DNA of 64,000 nucleotides from Streptomyces fradiae ATCC 10745 = DSM 40063 (GTDB lineage: Bacteria; Actinomycetota; Actinomycetes; Streptomycetales; Streptomycetaceae), in NCBI RefSeq assembly GCF_008704425.1, contig NZ_CP023696.1, positions 5,620,501 to 5,684,500 of the forward strand. The letters are read 5' to 3'. The notes under the pieces were generated by a model. The model did not search any database and was not told the DNA's origin. It worked only from the letters and a program-made list of their open reading frames with translations. The position numbers and the translations under genes are program-made. Each line of letters starts with the position of its first letter. Within the stretch, counting starts at the first letter, position 1. This document shows, piece by piece, positions 50,356 through 59,337 of this stretch.

Positions 50356-51066
50356 TCAGTCCGTCGCCGGGCGGCCCACCGCCGTGACGTCCACCCGCGC
50401 GATCCGGCCCTCCGCGTCGAACGCCACTTCCACCGCCGAGCCGTCCGGCAGCGCTGCGCCCAGACCGCCGTCGGCCACCGGGCGTGCCTCCATCCCGTGC
50501 CGGGCGAAGTACCCCGCCACCACGGCCCGCGGCCGCAGGCCGGGCACCAGGCCCACGGCCGTGAGCAGCACGCGCGGCAGCGCCACCGGGTCAGGGGCCG
50601 GGAACGGCACCGCCGGGTCGTCCGGCACCAGGTAGGCGCGCGTACCGGGCCCCGCCTCCACCCCGATGTACCCGGCGGCGCCCAGCACGCCCATGGCGCC
50701 GAACGCCAGCCGCTCCACCGCCATGCGCGGGTCGTCGAAGCCCGCCAGGGAGACCAGCTCCCGGGCGAACTCAGGCACGTCCCGCTCCTCGCCGAACCGG
50801 CGCAGCGCCTCGGCCGCCGCCGCGACGGGCGTGCCCGCGAAGCCCGGGTTGGCCCAGGCCCACATCCACGAGCCGTCCGACTCGTCGTACGAACCGAGCA
50901 GGCCCACCCGCAACTCGAGCCCGCCCTGCCGGTACACGCACGCCTCCAGGTCCGCCCCCCACGGGCCGGAGGGCAGGAAGGCGGTGAACGCCTCCAACTG
51001 CTGCATGCCCCACCCGGCGTGCGGCTCCGTCGCCCGCACGAAGCCCTCGCTGAAAGAACTGATCAT
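50356..51066 (-). CDS. DUF6882-like protein of unknown function
   Basis: A 236-residue soluble protein. The first half resembles the DUF6882 family (GPWGADLEACVYRQGGLELRVGLLGSYDESDGSWMWAWANP), with a Trp-rich beta segment and a following helical part (ALRRFGEERDVPEFARELV). The C-terminal ~60 residues look like a small separate domain. Function unknown. ATG 51066 is the first Met. Confidence 0.75.
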   Translation of the reverse strand: MISSFSEGFVRATEPHAGWGMQQLEAFTAFLPSGPWGADLEACVYRQGGLELRVGLLGSYDESDGSWMWAWANPGFAGTPVAAAAEALRRFGEERDVPEFARELVSLAGFDDPRMAVERLAFGAMGVLGAAGYIGVEAGPGTRAYLVPDDPAVPFPAPDPVALPRVLLTAVGLVPGLRPRAVVAGYFARHGMEARPVADGGLGAALPDGSAVEVAFDAEGRIARVDVTAVGRPATD

Positions 51067-51321
51067 GGACCGACCCTAGAGGGCCCGCACCCGCGCTCGA
51101 AGGGCAGGCCCGGGTGTCGGTGGGCACCCTCCAGCGCCAGTTCGTGGCGGCGGGGGGCCGGGCGGCGAGCGGAAGGGGGCCGTCTCCGTCAGCGGCCGGA
51201 CGGCGGGGAGCCGGTGCGCGTCCAGGGGGGGAAGCGCGGATCGGTTCCGCCCCTCCGGCCGGGCCCGGCGGTCCCGGCGACCGCGTCCGGACCGGGTGCC
51301 GACGGGTGGCATGATGATCCG

Positions 51322-51990
51322 ATGGACGCCCCCACCCCGATCGACCTCGACACGTGGCCGCGCCGACAGCACTTCGAGCACTACCGCCGGAGCGTTCCGT
51401 GCACGTACGCGATGACGGTGGAGCTGGACGTCACCGCCTTCACCGCGGCACTGCGTCGATCGCGGCGCAAGTCCTACATCGCGCAGGTCTGGGCCCTGTC
51501 CACGGTCGTCAACCGCCACGACGAGTTCAGGATGTGTCTCACCGACTCGGGTGAGCCGGCCGTCTGGCCCGTCGTGCACCCGGCCTTCACGGTGTTCAAC
51601 CCGGAGCGCGAGACGTTCGCGTGCGTGTGGGCTCCCCATGACGCGGACTTCGGAGCGTTCCACGACGTGGCCGCGCCCCTGCTCGCGGAGCACGGCCGGG
51701 CCACCGACTTCTTCCCCCAGGGGGAGCTGCCGGCCAACGCGTTCGACGTGTCGAGCCTGCCATGGGCGTCCTTCACCGGGTTCGACCTCGCCATCGGCAA
51801 CGGCTGGGACCACCTCGCGCCGATCTTCACGCTCGGCCGCTACACCGAGCGGGACGGCCGGGTCCTGCTCCCCCTGGCGGTGCAGGTGCACCACGCCGCC
51901 GCGGACGGGTTCCACTCGGCCCGGCTCGTCAACGAGTTGCAGGCTCTCGTCTCGGATCCGAGCTGGCTGGAGGAGAGCCCCCAGACCTGA
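51322..51990 (+). CDS. cat: Chloramphenicol acetyltransferase-like protein
   Basis: A 222-residue homologue of classical trimeric CAT enzymes, which O-acetylate chloramphenicol from acetyl-CoA. Start region IDLDTWPRRQHFEHYRRSVPCTYAMT is typical. The catalytic motif is VQVHHAAADGFHSARL, with His191 and Asp195 at the positions of CAT-III His195 and Asp199. ATG 51322 fits the family length. It could be intrinsic resistance or a house enzyme with another acceptor. The neighbours give no cluster context. Confidence 0.88.
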   Translation: MDAPTPIDLDTWPRRQHFEHYRRSVPCTYAMTVELDVTAFTAALRRSRRKSYIAQVWALSTVVNRHDEFRMCLTDSGEPAVWPVVHPAFTVFNPERETFACVWAPHDADFGAFHDVAAPLLAEHGRATDFFPQGELPANAFDVSSLPWASFTGFDLAIGNGWDHLAPIFTLGRYTERDGRVLLPLAVQVHHAAADGFHSARLVNELQALVSDPSWLEESPQT

Positions 51991-52198
51991 GGGGAAGGGC
52001 TCGTCGCTCCTCCGTGCCGTCCTCGTCGTCGAGCCGGTCACGCCCCGGTCGCGAAGGGGGCGCGGGCCGGGGCCGAAGGGCGCACGCCGTGGCGGCCCGT
52101 GGGCCCGGGGCCCAGGAGCCCCGAGGCCCCTGGACCTGGGCCCCGAACCGAGCCCCGAGGCCACGGAAGGGCGCGCCCGCCCCTGAAGGCCCGCCCCC

Positions 52199-53599
52199 TC
52201 AGCCGGCCTCGCGCACCGCCGCGGCGGCCTTGCGGGCGGCGACCTGCACCGGGTCCCACACGGGCGAGAACGGCGGCGCGTACCCGAGGTCCAGCGCGGC
52301 GACCCGGTCCACGGACATGCCGGCCGTCAGCGCGACCGCGGCGATGTCCACGCGCTTGCCCGCGCCCTCCCGGCCGACGATCTGCGTGCCCAGCAGCCGG
52401 CCCGTCCGCCGCTCGGCGATCATCTTCACCGTCATCGGCTCCGCGCCCGGGTAGTACCCGGCCCGGCTCGTCGACCCGGCCGTCACCGTCACGTACCGCA
52501 GCCCCACCTCGCGGGCGTCCCGCTCGCGCAGCCCGGTACGGGCGATCTCCAGCGAGCAGACCTTGCTGACGGCCGTCCCGACGACGCCGGGGAACGTGCC
52601 GTAGCCGCCCGCCGCGTTCGCCCCGATCACCTGGCCGTGCTTGTTGGCGTGGGTGCCGAGCGGGATGTACCGCTCCCGCCCCGACACGAGGTCCAGCACC
52701 TCCACGCAGTCACCGCCCGCCCACACCTCGTCCCGGCCGCGCACCCGCATCGCCAGGTCGGTGAGGAGCCCGCCGTACGCACCGGTCGGCAGGCCCGCCT
52801 CCCGCGCCAGGGTCGTCTCGGGCTCCACGCCGATGCCGAGCACCACCACGTCGGCCGGGTACTCCTCGCCGCCCGCGGCCACGGCCCGTACGCGCCCGTC
52901 GGCGCCCGTCAGGACCTCCGTCACCTCGGCGCCGCTGACCGTGGTGATGCCCAGGCCGTCCATCGCCTCGCGGACCAGCCGCCCCATGTCCGGGTCGAGG
53001 GTCGACATCGGCTGCTCGCCCCGGTCGAGGACGGTCACCTCGTAGCCCCGCCTCAGCAGCGCCTCGGCCATCTCCACGCCGATGTACCCGGCGCCCACGA
53101 CGACGGCCCGCCGCCCCCCGGCGGCGTCCAGCGCGTCGATGAGGGCCTGCCCGTCGTCCAGCGTCTGCACCCCGTGCACGCCCGGCGCGTCGATGCCCGG
53201 CAGGGCGGGGCGCAGGGGCCGCGCCCCGGTCGCCAGGACCAGCCGGTCGTACCCGGTCCACGACTCGGCGCCGGACTCCAGATCGCGCACGCGCACCCGG
53301 CCGCCGTCGAGGTCCAGCCCGACGACCTCCGAGCGGAGCCGCACGTCGATGCCGCGGGCGCGGTGCTCCTCGGGGGTCCGTGCGACGAGCCGGTCCCGCT
53401 CGGTGACGTCGCCGGCGACCCAGTACGGGATGCCGCACGCCGAGTACGACGTGAAGCGGCCCCGCTCGAACGCCACGATCTCCAGCTCGTCGGGGCCCTT
53501 CAGGCGGCGGGCCTGCGACGCGGCGGACATCCCCGCCGCGTCGCCGCCGACCACCACAAGCCGCTGCCGTCCCGTGTTCCCTCGCGCGCCTCGTTCCAT
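52199..53599 (-). CDS. CoA-disulfide reductase / NADH oxidase-like flavoprotein
   Basis: A 466-residue pyridine-nucleotide disulfide oxidoreductase of the single-cysteine class. FAD motif VVVGGDAAGMSAASQARR (about 15-32), active Cys in FTSYSACGIPYWVAGD, NAD(P) motif AVVVGAGYIGVEMAEALL near 160-178, second FAD motif VWAGGDCVEV and a dimerisation domain. Such enzymes reduce CoA-disulfide, peroxide or oxygen through a Cys-sulfenate or Cys-SSCoA; which one is unknown. ATG 53599 is chosen. Confidence 0.9.
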   Translation of the reverse strand: MERGARGNTGRQRLVVVGGDAAGMSAASQARRLKGPDELEIVAFERGRFTSYSACGIPYWVAGDVTERDRLVARTPEEHRARGIDVRLRSEVVGLDLDGGRVRVRDLESGAESWTGYDRLVLATGARPLRPALPGIDAPGVHGVQTLDDGQALIDALDAAGGRRAVVVGAGYIGVEMAEALLRRGYEVTVLDRGEQPMSTLDPDMGRLVREAMDGLGITTVSGAEVTEVLTGADGRVRAVAAGGEEYPADVVVLGIGVEPETTLAREAGLPTGAYGGLLTDLAMRVRGRDEVWAGGDCVEVLDLVSGRERYIPLGTHANKHGQVIGANAAGGYGTFPGVVGTAVSKVCSLEIARTGLRERDAREVGLRYVTVTAGSTSRAGYYPGAEPMTVKMIAERRTGRLLGTQIVGREGAGKRVDIAAVALTAGMSVDRVAALDLGYAPPFSPVWDPVQVAARKAAAAVREAG

Positions 53600-53630
53600 G
53601 GGGGCCACGCTACGGGGCAGGCCGCGGCGT

Positions 53631-54910
53631 TCAGCCGCGGCCCTCCGAGGAAGCCCCGGACTGCCCGGACTCCCCGGACTCCCCGGCCACTTGCGACTCC
53701 CCGGCCGCCTCAGGCGTCCCGCCGGTCCCGGAGACCCCGGATGCCCCGGAGACCCCGGATGCGCCGGCCGCCCCGGTGCGAGCGGACGCCTCGGACGCCT
53801 CGGGGCTCCCGGAACCGTCGCCCGCACCGGGCACCTCGCCCGCACCGGGCACCTCGCCCGCACCGGGCGCCTCGGACGCCCCCGGCGCCCCGGTGCCGCC
53901 GCGCGCCGCCGGACCCCGCGGCGCTCGGGACGCCCCGTGCCCGCCGGAGACCCCGTGCCCCTCCGCCGCGCCGCCCCGCGCGTCCGGCCGGCCCTGCCCC
54001 GGTACCGGACCGTACTGCGGGTACACCGGCGTGCCCGCCGGGCGGTGGCCCTGCGGGTGACCGGCCGAGGGCCACTGGGCCGGCGCCGGACGCCGCCGGG
54101 CGACGCGTGCCCGGCGCCGCTCCCGCCACGGCCGCAGCACCCGCCGCCACACGACGTACCCCAGCACGGGCAGCGGCAGCCACGGGGCGAGCGCCGCGAG
54201 GACGAGCACCAGCCAGGTCAGCGAGGTCAGCAGCGCCGACCAGCCGCCGCGCAGCGCGTCGAGCACCCCCGGTTCGCCGTCCTCCGCCGCCTTCGCGGCC
54301 GGCTCGCTCAGCTCCAGGGTGACCGTCGCCAGCGCGGTGCGGTCCTTGAGCGACGCCTGCTGGGCCAGCAGCGACTCCAGGTCCGCCTGACGGGAGCTCA
54401 GCTCCCGCTCCAGCGCGACCACGTCGCTCAGCTGCTCCGCCCGGTCCATCAGCTGCCGGACGCGCGCGACGCTCGCCCGCTGCGTGGCGATGCGGCTCTC
54501 CACGTCCACCACCTGCTCGGTGACGTCCTTGGCCTCCGCCCGCCGGGACAGCAGCCGGCCCGCACCGGCCAGCTCGGCCAGCTCGGCCACCACACCCTCG
54601 TACGCGGCCTGCGGGACGCGCAGCGTGACCCGCGACGTCAGCCCTCCGCCGTCCCCGGCGCGGCGCCGCGTCGACTCGTCCGCGACGTGGCCGCCCGCCT
54701 CCGCGGCGATCCGCCGGGCGCGGGCGAGGCGGCGGCGCCGCCGTACCCGGGCTGCGGGCCGCGGGCGCCGCTCCCGGCCTCCGGCGCCGCCGCCCGGTCG
54801 GCGCTCGCCTCCGGCGCGGAGCCGCCCGGGCCGGAGCACCCGGCGAGCGCCAGCGAGGCGCCGAGCAGGACGGCCGCGAGCGCGTGCCGTGGACGGGTCG
54901 TGATCGGCAT
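53631..54910 (-). pseudogene. DUF4349 lipoprotein gene broken by deletion and frameshift
   Basis: The N-terminal lipoprotein signal (MPITTRPRHALAAVLLGASL, LAGC lipobox) begins at 54910 but its frame ends at 54638. The DUF4349 domain (ARRIAAEAGGHVADES, VTEQVVDVESRIATQRASVARV, coiled coil, then membrane helix SLTWLVLVLAALAPWLPLPVLGYVVW) continues in another frame to 53631. The switch is near 54735, and the first beta-strand of the domain (about 20-30 residues in relatives) is missing, so there was a deletion as well as a shift. The C-terminal tail has GAGEVP repeats. Assembly error is possible. Confidence 0.75.
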
Positions 54911-55037
54911 GGATGGTCCCCCCAAGGATCGGTGCCGTGACGTGGGTTCGACGTACGGGGGCGGCGGATCGGTTGCGGCGCCCGGTTGCGGATGGGTCAC
55001 GTTCGGGACTCGTATCGGGGTTTGAGACAGTGGACCC

Positions 55038-56513
55038 ATGAACACGGACAACGCGGACGTCCTGGACCCCGGGGGCGGCGGAGACAGCGGAGACGGCGCG
55101 CACGGCGCCCGCGCCGGACGGGTCGTCGTCATCGGCGGCGGCATGGCGGGCCTCACGGCCGCGCTCCGCCTGGCCGGTGCCGGGCGGAGCGTGACGCTGC
55201 TGGAGGCCGACGGACGCGTCGGCGGCAAGCTGCTCGCGGGGGAGATCGCCGGGGCCCCCGTCGACCTGGGCGCCGAGTCGATCCTCGCCCGCCGCCCCGA
55301 GGGCGTCGAGCTGGCCCGTGCCGCGGGCCTCGGCGACGACCTCCGGCAGCCGGCCACCGCCACCGCCTCCCTCTGGTCCCGCGACGCCCTGCGGCCCATG
55401 CCCAAAGGCCATGTCATGGGCGTTCCCGGCGACCCGGCCGCGCTCGCCGGGCTGCTCTCCGGCGAGGGTCTCGCCGCCGTCGAGCGGGACCGCGCGCTGC
55501 CGCCCGCCGAGCCCGGCGACGACGTCGCCATCGGCGGGTACGTCGCCGAGCGGATGGGCCGGGAGATCGTCGACCGGCTCGTCGAACCGCTCCTCGGCGG
55601 GGTGTACGCGGGCGACTCGTACCGGATCTCCATGCGGGCGGCCGTGCCGAAGCTGTACGAGGCCGTCCGCCGCCACCCGACGCTCACCGACGCGGTGCGC
55701 GCGGTGCAGGCCGAGGCGGCGAAGGCCCCGGCCGGGCCCGCGTTCGCCGGCATCGCGGGCGGTGTCGGGCGGCTGCCCGCCGCCGTCGCCGAGGCGGTCG
55801 CCGCCGCGGGCGGCGAGATCCGCACGCACACCCCCGTCCGCGGCCTGACCCGCCGCCCCGGCGGCTGGGAGGTCCGCACCGAGCACGAGCTCCTGCACGC
55901 GGACGCCGTGGTCCTCGCGACGCCGGCCGGCGCCGCGGCCAAGCTGCTGGCCGCCGTCTCCCCGGCCGCCGCCGCCGAGCTGGCGACCGTCGAGTACGCC
56001 TCGATGGCGCTGGTCACGCTCGCCTTCCGGCGCGCCGACGCGGCGGGGCTGCCCGACGGGTCCGGCTTCCTCGTGCCGCCCGTCGACGGCCGGGCGATCA
56101 AGGCGTCCACGTTCTCCAGCCGCAAGTGGGGCTGGGTCGACGAGCGCGCCGGCGACCTGTTCGTGCTGCGCACCTCCCTCGGCCGGTACGGCGAGGAGGA
56201 GTACCTGGGCCGGGACGACGCCGACCTCGTCGCGGTGTCCCTGCGCGACCTGCGCGACGCGGTGGGCCTGGACGCCCGGCCCGTCGCGACGGCGGTGACC
56301 CGCTGGATCGGCGGCCTCCCGCAGTACCCGGTGGGCCACCCCGCACGGGTCGCCCGGATCCGCGCCGCCGTGGCCGGGCTGCCCGGCCTGCGGGTGTGCG
56401 GCGCGGCGTACGACGGGGTCGGCATCCCCGCCGTCGTCGCCGACGGGCGGCGGGCCGCGGACGAGATCCTCGCCACGCCGACCCTGGCGCGAAGCACGCA
56501 GAGTGACGAGTGA
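55038..56513 (+). CDS. hemG: Coproporphyrinogen III / protoporphyrinogen oxidase (HemY/CgoX type)
   Basis: A 491-residue FAD oxidase. The dinucleotide motif VVVIGGGMAGLTAALRLAGAG starts near residue 29 after a Gly-rich tail; also GGKLLAGEIAGAPVDLGAES, RLVEPLLGGVYAGD and the closing RVCGAAYDGVGIPAVVADGRRAAD. In actinobacteria this enzyme oxidises coproporphyrinogen III to coproporphyrin III (CgoX). It lies 10 bp before hemQ, giving a two-gene haem unit. Confidence 0.94.
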   Translation: MNTDNADVLDPGGGGDSGDGAHGARAGRVVVIGGGMAGLTAALRLAGAGRSVTLLEADGRVGGKLLAGEIAGAPVDLGAESILARRPEGVELARAAGLGDDLRQPATATASLWSRDALRPMPKGHVMGVPGDPAALAGLLSGEGLAAVERDRALPPAEPGDDVAIGGYVAERMGREIVDRLVEPLLGGVYAGDSYRISMRAAVPKLYEAVRRHPTLTDAVRAVQAEAAKAPAGPAFAGIAGGVGRLPAAVAEAVAAAGGEIRTHTPVRGLTRRPGGWEVRTEHELLHADAVVLATPAGAAAKLLAAVSPAAAAELATVEYASMALVTLAFRRADAAGLPDGSGFLVPPVDGRAIKASTFSSRKWGWVDERAGDLFVLRTSLGRYGEEEYLGRDDADLVAVSLRDLRDAVGLDARPVATAVTRWIGGLPQYPVGHPARVARIRAAVAGLPGLRVCGAAYDGVGIPAVVADGRRAADEILATPTLARSTQSDE

Positions 56514-56523
56514 GAATAGCGGT

Positions 56524-57237
56524 ATGAGTGCGCCCGAAAAGATCCCGAACGCCGGTAAGAAGGCGAAGGACCTCAACGAGGTCATCCGCTACACCCTGTG
56601 GTCCGTCTTCAAGCTGCGCGAGGCTCTGCCCGAGGACCGCGGCGGCTACGCCGAGGAGGTCCAGGAGCTGTTCGACCGGCTCGCCGCCGAGGACGTGACG
56701 ATCCGCGGCACCTACGACCTGTCCGGGCTGCGCGCCGACGCCGATGTGATGATCTGGTGGCACGCGGAGACCTCGGACCAGCTCCAGGTGGCGTACAACC
56801 TCTTCCGCCGCACCCGGCTCGGCCGCGCGCTGGAGCCCGTCTGGTCGAACATGGCGCTGCACCGCCCCGCCGAGTTCAACAAGTCGCACATCCCGGCGTT
56901 CCTCGCCGACGAGACCCCGCGCGACTACGTGAGCGTCTACCCGTTCGTGCGCTCGTACGACTGGTACCTGCTGCCCGACGAGGACCGGCGCCGGATGCTC
57001 GCCGACCACGGCAAGATGGCGCGCGGCTTCCCGGACGTGCGGGCCAACACGGTGGCGTCGTTCTCGCTCGGCGACTACGAGTGGATCCTCGCCTTCGAGG
57101 CGGACGAGCTGCACCGCATCGTCGACCTCATGCGCCACCTGCGCGGCAGCGAGGCCCGTATGCACGTCCGCGAGGAGATCCCGTTCTACACGGGCCGCCG
57201 CAAGGACCTGCCGGACCTCGTGGCGGGCCTGGCGTAA
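56524..57237 (+). CDS. hemQ: Coproheme decarboxylase HemQ (ChdC)
   Basis: A 237-residue chlorite-dismutase-family enzyme that decarboxylates coproheme to haem b, the last step of the coproporphyrin-dependent pathway. Axial His162 (MLADHGKMARG), catalytic Tyr139 (VSVYPFVRSYDWY) and the actinobacterial distal His122 (NKSHIPAF) have the same spacing as in Corynebacterium ChdC (158, 135, 118). ATG 56524 is chosen; GTG 56503 would overlap the hemG stop. Ferrochelatase is not in the window. Confidence 0.96.
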   Translation: MSAPEKIPNAGKKAKDLNEVIRYTLWSVFKLREALPEDRGGYAEEVQELFDRLAAEDVTIRGTYDLSGLRADADVMIWWHAETSDQLQVAYNLFRRTRLGRALEPVWSNMALHRPAEFNKSHIPAFLADETPRDYVSVYPFVRSYDWYLLPDEDRRRMLADHGKMARGFPDVRANTVASFSLGDYEWILAFEADELHRIVDLMRHLRGSEARMHVREEIPFYTGRRKDLPDLVAGLA

Positions 57238-57271
57238 CGGCCCGCGGCTCGTTCCCCTGCCTGCGGGCCGT
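57237..57271 (+). terminator. Hairpin after hemQ
   Basis: ACGGCCCGC and GCGGGCCGT form a 9-bp perfect stem starting at the last base of the hemQ stop codon. Downstream, GGGTCTTCGGACCGGCCGGC repeats twice (about 57327-57368). No gene is supported in 57238-57545. Confidence 0.6.
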
Positions 57272-57545
57272 CACCTGACGGGCCTTCGGGCGGGGGCCCC
57301 GAGGCCCGAAGGTCCCGCGGTCCCGCGGGTCTTCGGACCGGCCGGCCGGGTCTTCGGACCGGCCGGCGACCTGATGACGGCCGTACGACGTGACGGCCCG
57401 ACGACCTGGTGGCGTCCGGTGTGAACGGACACCACCCCTCGACCCGGAAGATCAGACGGCGGGCGCGATCCGCCCGCCGCTCCAGCGACACCGGGTCCGG
57501 CTCCGGATGCGGCGCGCGGGGACCTCCCCGCGCGCCGCACCGGCG

Positions 57546-58976
57546 TCACACCACGAGCGCGGCCCGCGCCGCGTGCACCAGCCGGGCCGCCCTGCCCGCC
57601 GGGCGGGGGCCCGCGCGCTCCGCCCACCAGCGGTACAGCCGCCGCCGGGCGCGCACGTCCCCCGGCCGCCCCGAGTCGAGCAGGTGCCGGGCGAAGTCCA
57701 GCGCGTCCCGCCGGTAGCCGCCCGCCATCGGACGGGTCCGGGCGTACGCGACGAACGCCTCCCGGTAGCCCGCGCCCAGCAGCACCGGCAGCTCGGGCGC
57801 GAGCCTCGCGACGACGCCCGCCCGCTTGCGGGCCAGTGCCAGCGCCTGCTGCCGCAGCCGCGCCCCGTCGAAGCCCTCGGGGGCCGGGGTGCCCGCGACG
57901 AGCGCCGACAGCAGCGCCGTCTGCCTCAGTGCCAGCCGCTCCCGCGCGGCCTCCGGCGCCGCCTCCCACGCCTCGGCCGGTGCGTCCGTGCGGTGCGGGG
58001 CCCGCGCCTCGGTGGGTGCGGTCGCGTGGTCCGGCGCCCGCGTCCCGGCGGGTGCGCCCGCCCGGCCCCGCGCTTCCCCCGGCCCCGGCGCGCCGGCCGG
58101 GGCCGCCGCCGGGTGACGGCTCGGACCGGCCGCCGCCGGGTGACGGCTCGGACCGGCCGCCGCCACCCGCTCGCGGATCGCCGCCAGCTCCGCCGCCAGC
58201 TCCTCCTCCGGGGGGAAGTCGTCGTCGCGCTCCAGCAGCACGCCCGGCGGCACGGCGCGGGCCGCCAGCTGTGACAGCAGGTCGAGGACCTGCGGCGGCA
58301 CGGGGTGGGCGTGGGTGTCGTGCCAGACGCCGTCGCGCTCGACCCCGCCCGCCACGTGCACGTACGCGATGGCCTCGACGGGCAGCTCCGCCAGCGCCGC
58401 GGCCGGGTCGTCGCCCCGGTTGACCCGGTTGGTGTGGAGGTTCGCCACGTCGATCAGGAGCCGCACGCCGGTGCGCTCGACCAGCTCCGCCAGGAACCGG
58501 CCCTCCGTCAGCTCGTCGCCGGGCCAGGCGAAGAGGGCCGCCGCGTTCTCCAGGGCCAGCGGCACCGGCAGCGCCTCCTGCGCGATGCGCACGTTCTCGC
58601 ACAGCACGTCCAGCGCCTCCCGCGTGCGCGGCACGGGCAGCAGGTGCCCCGCCTCCAGGACGGGCGACGCCGTACGCGGCCCCCCGGCGCGTACGAACGC
58701 CACGTGCTCCGTCACCAGCGGCGCGCCCAGCGCCGTCGCGGTCGCGGCGAGCCGGGCGAGGCGGGCCTCGTCGGGGCGGTCGGCGCCGCCGAGACCGAGG
58801 GACACGCCGTGCGGGACGACCGTGACGCCCCGCTCGCGCAGCCGGGTGAGGGAGTCGGGGACGTGGCCGGGGCAGACGTTCTCCGCCACGACCTCCACCC
58901 AGTCGACGCCGGGCAGCCGCTCCACCGCGTCCGCGATCTCCGGCCGCCAGCCCATGCCTGTGCCGAGCCCCTTCAT
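57546..58976 (-). CDS. MNIO (DUF692) family iron oxidase with C-terminal partner-like domain
   Basis: A 476-residue two-part protein. Residues 1-272 are a DUF692 TIM barrel with likely iron ligands: His56 (VVPHGVSLGLGG), Glu90-His91, Glu143 (ALENAA), Asp176/Asn179/His181 (DVANLHTN), His207 (YVHVAGG), Asp220/His222 and Glu249. A Pro/Ala linker with GPSRHPAAA repeats leads to a helical domain (about 340-476; LALRQTALLSALV, RREALDFARHLL-like) resembling the partner proteins of MNIO systems. MNIO enzymes modify Cys or other residues in peptides. GGAGGAGG precedes ATG 58976. No precursor peptide is recognised nearby. Confidence 0.82.
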   Translation of the reverse strand: MKGLGTGMGWRPEIADAVERLPGVDWVEVVAENVCPGHVPDSLTRLRERGVTVVPHGVSLGLGGADRPDEARLARLAATATALGAPLVTEHVAFVRAGGPRTASPVLEAGHLLPVPRTREALDVLCENVRIAQEALPVPLALENAAALFAWPGDELTEGRFLAELVERTGVRLLIDVANLHTNRVNRGDDPAAALAELPVEAIAYVHVAGGVERDGVWHDTHAHPVPPQVLDLLSQLAARAVPPGVLLERDDDFPPEEELAAELAAIRERVAAAGPSRHPAAAGPSRHPAAAPAGAPGPGEARGRAGAPAGTRAPDHATAPTEARAPHRTDAPAEAWEAAPEAARERLALRQTALLSALVAGTPAPEGFDGARLRQQALALARKRAGVVARLAPELPVLLGAGYREAFVAYARTRPMAGGYRRDALDFARHLLDSGRPGDVRARRRLYRWWAERAGPRPAGRAARLVHAARAALVV

Positions 58977-59159
58977 ACGCCCCCTCCTCCGCTCTGCTTG
59001 TGGGGTCATGGCCCCGCCGCGGGCCGCCGAACCGCCGGTCGCCGCATTCAGAGCTTCTTCTGAGCTTCGCCGCCCGGGTGGGGGCGCGCCGCCACGGGGC
59101 GTGACCGGGCCGGCACGCGGCACGACCGACGCTGCCGCGCGGGCTGACCGGCACTGCCA

Positions 59160-59337
59160 CGCGCCCCGACGGGTGTGTCGGGGCGACCTGGCCGGCGCTC
59201 CCGCGCGGGCTGACCGGCGGGCTCAGGCGACTTGGCCGGCGCTCCCGCGCGGGCTGACCGGCGCACTGCCCGCGGGCCGTACCGGCGTTCGCCCAGCGGG
59301 CCGTACCGGCGCCCCTCCCCGCGGCCGGCCCCGCGGT
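59160..59337. repeat. 44-bp imperfect repeats between the MNIO gene and the PTH2 gene
   Basis: GGCCGGCGCTCCCGCGCGGG with similar flanks (GGGCTGACCGGC) recurs with a period of about 44 bp (near 59191 and 59233), followed by two GGGCCGTACCGGCG copies (about 59275 and 59299). The 361-bp gap 58977-59337 contains no gene I can support. Confidence 0.65.
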
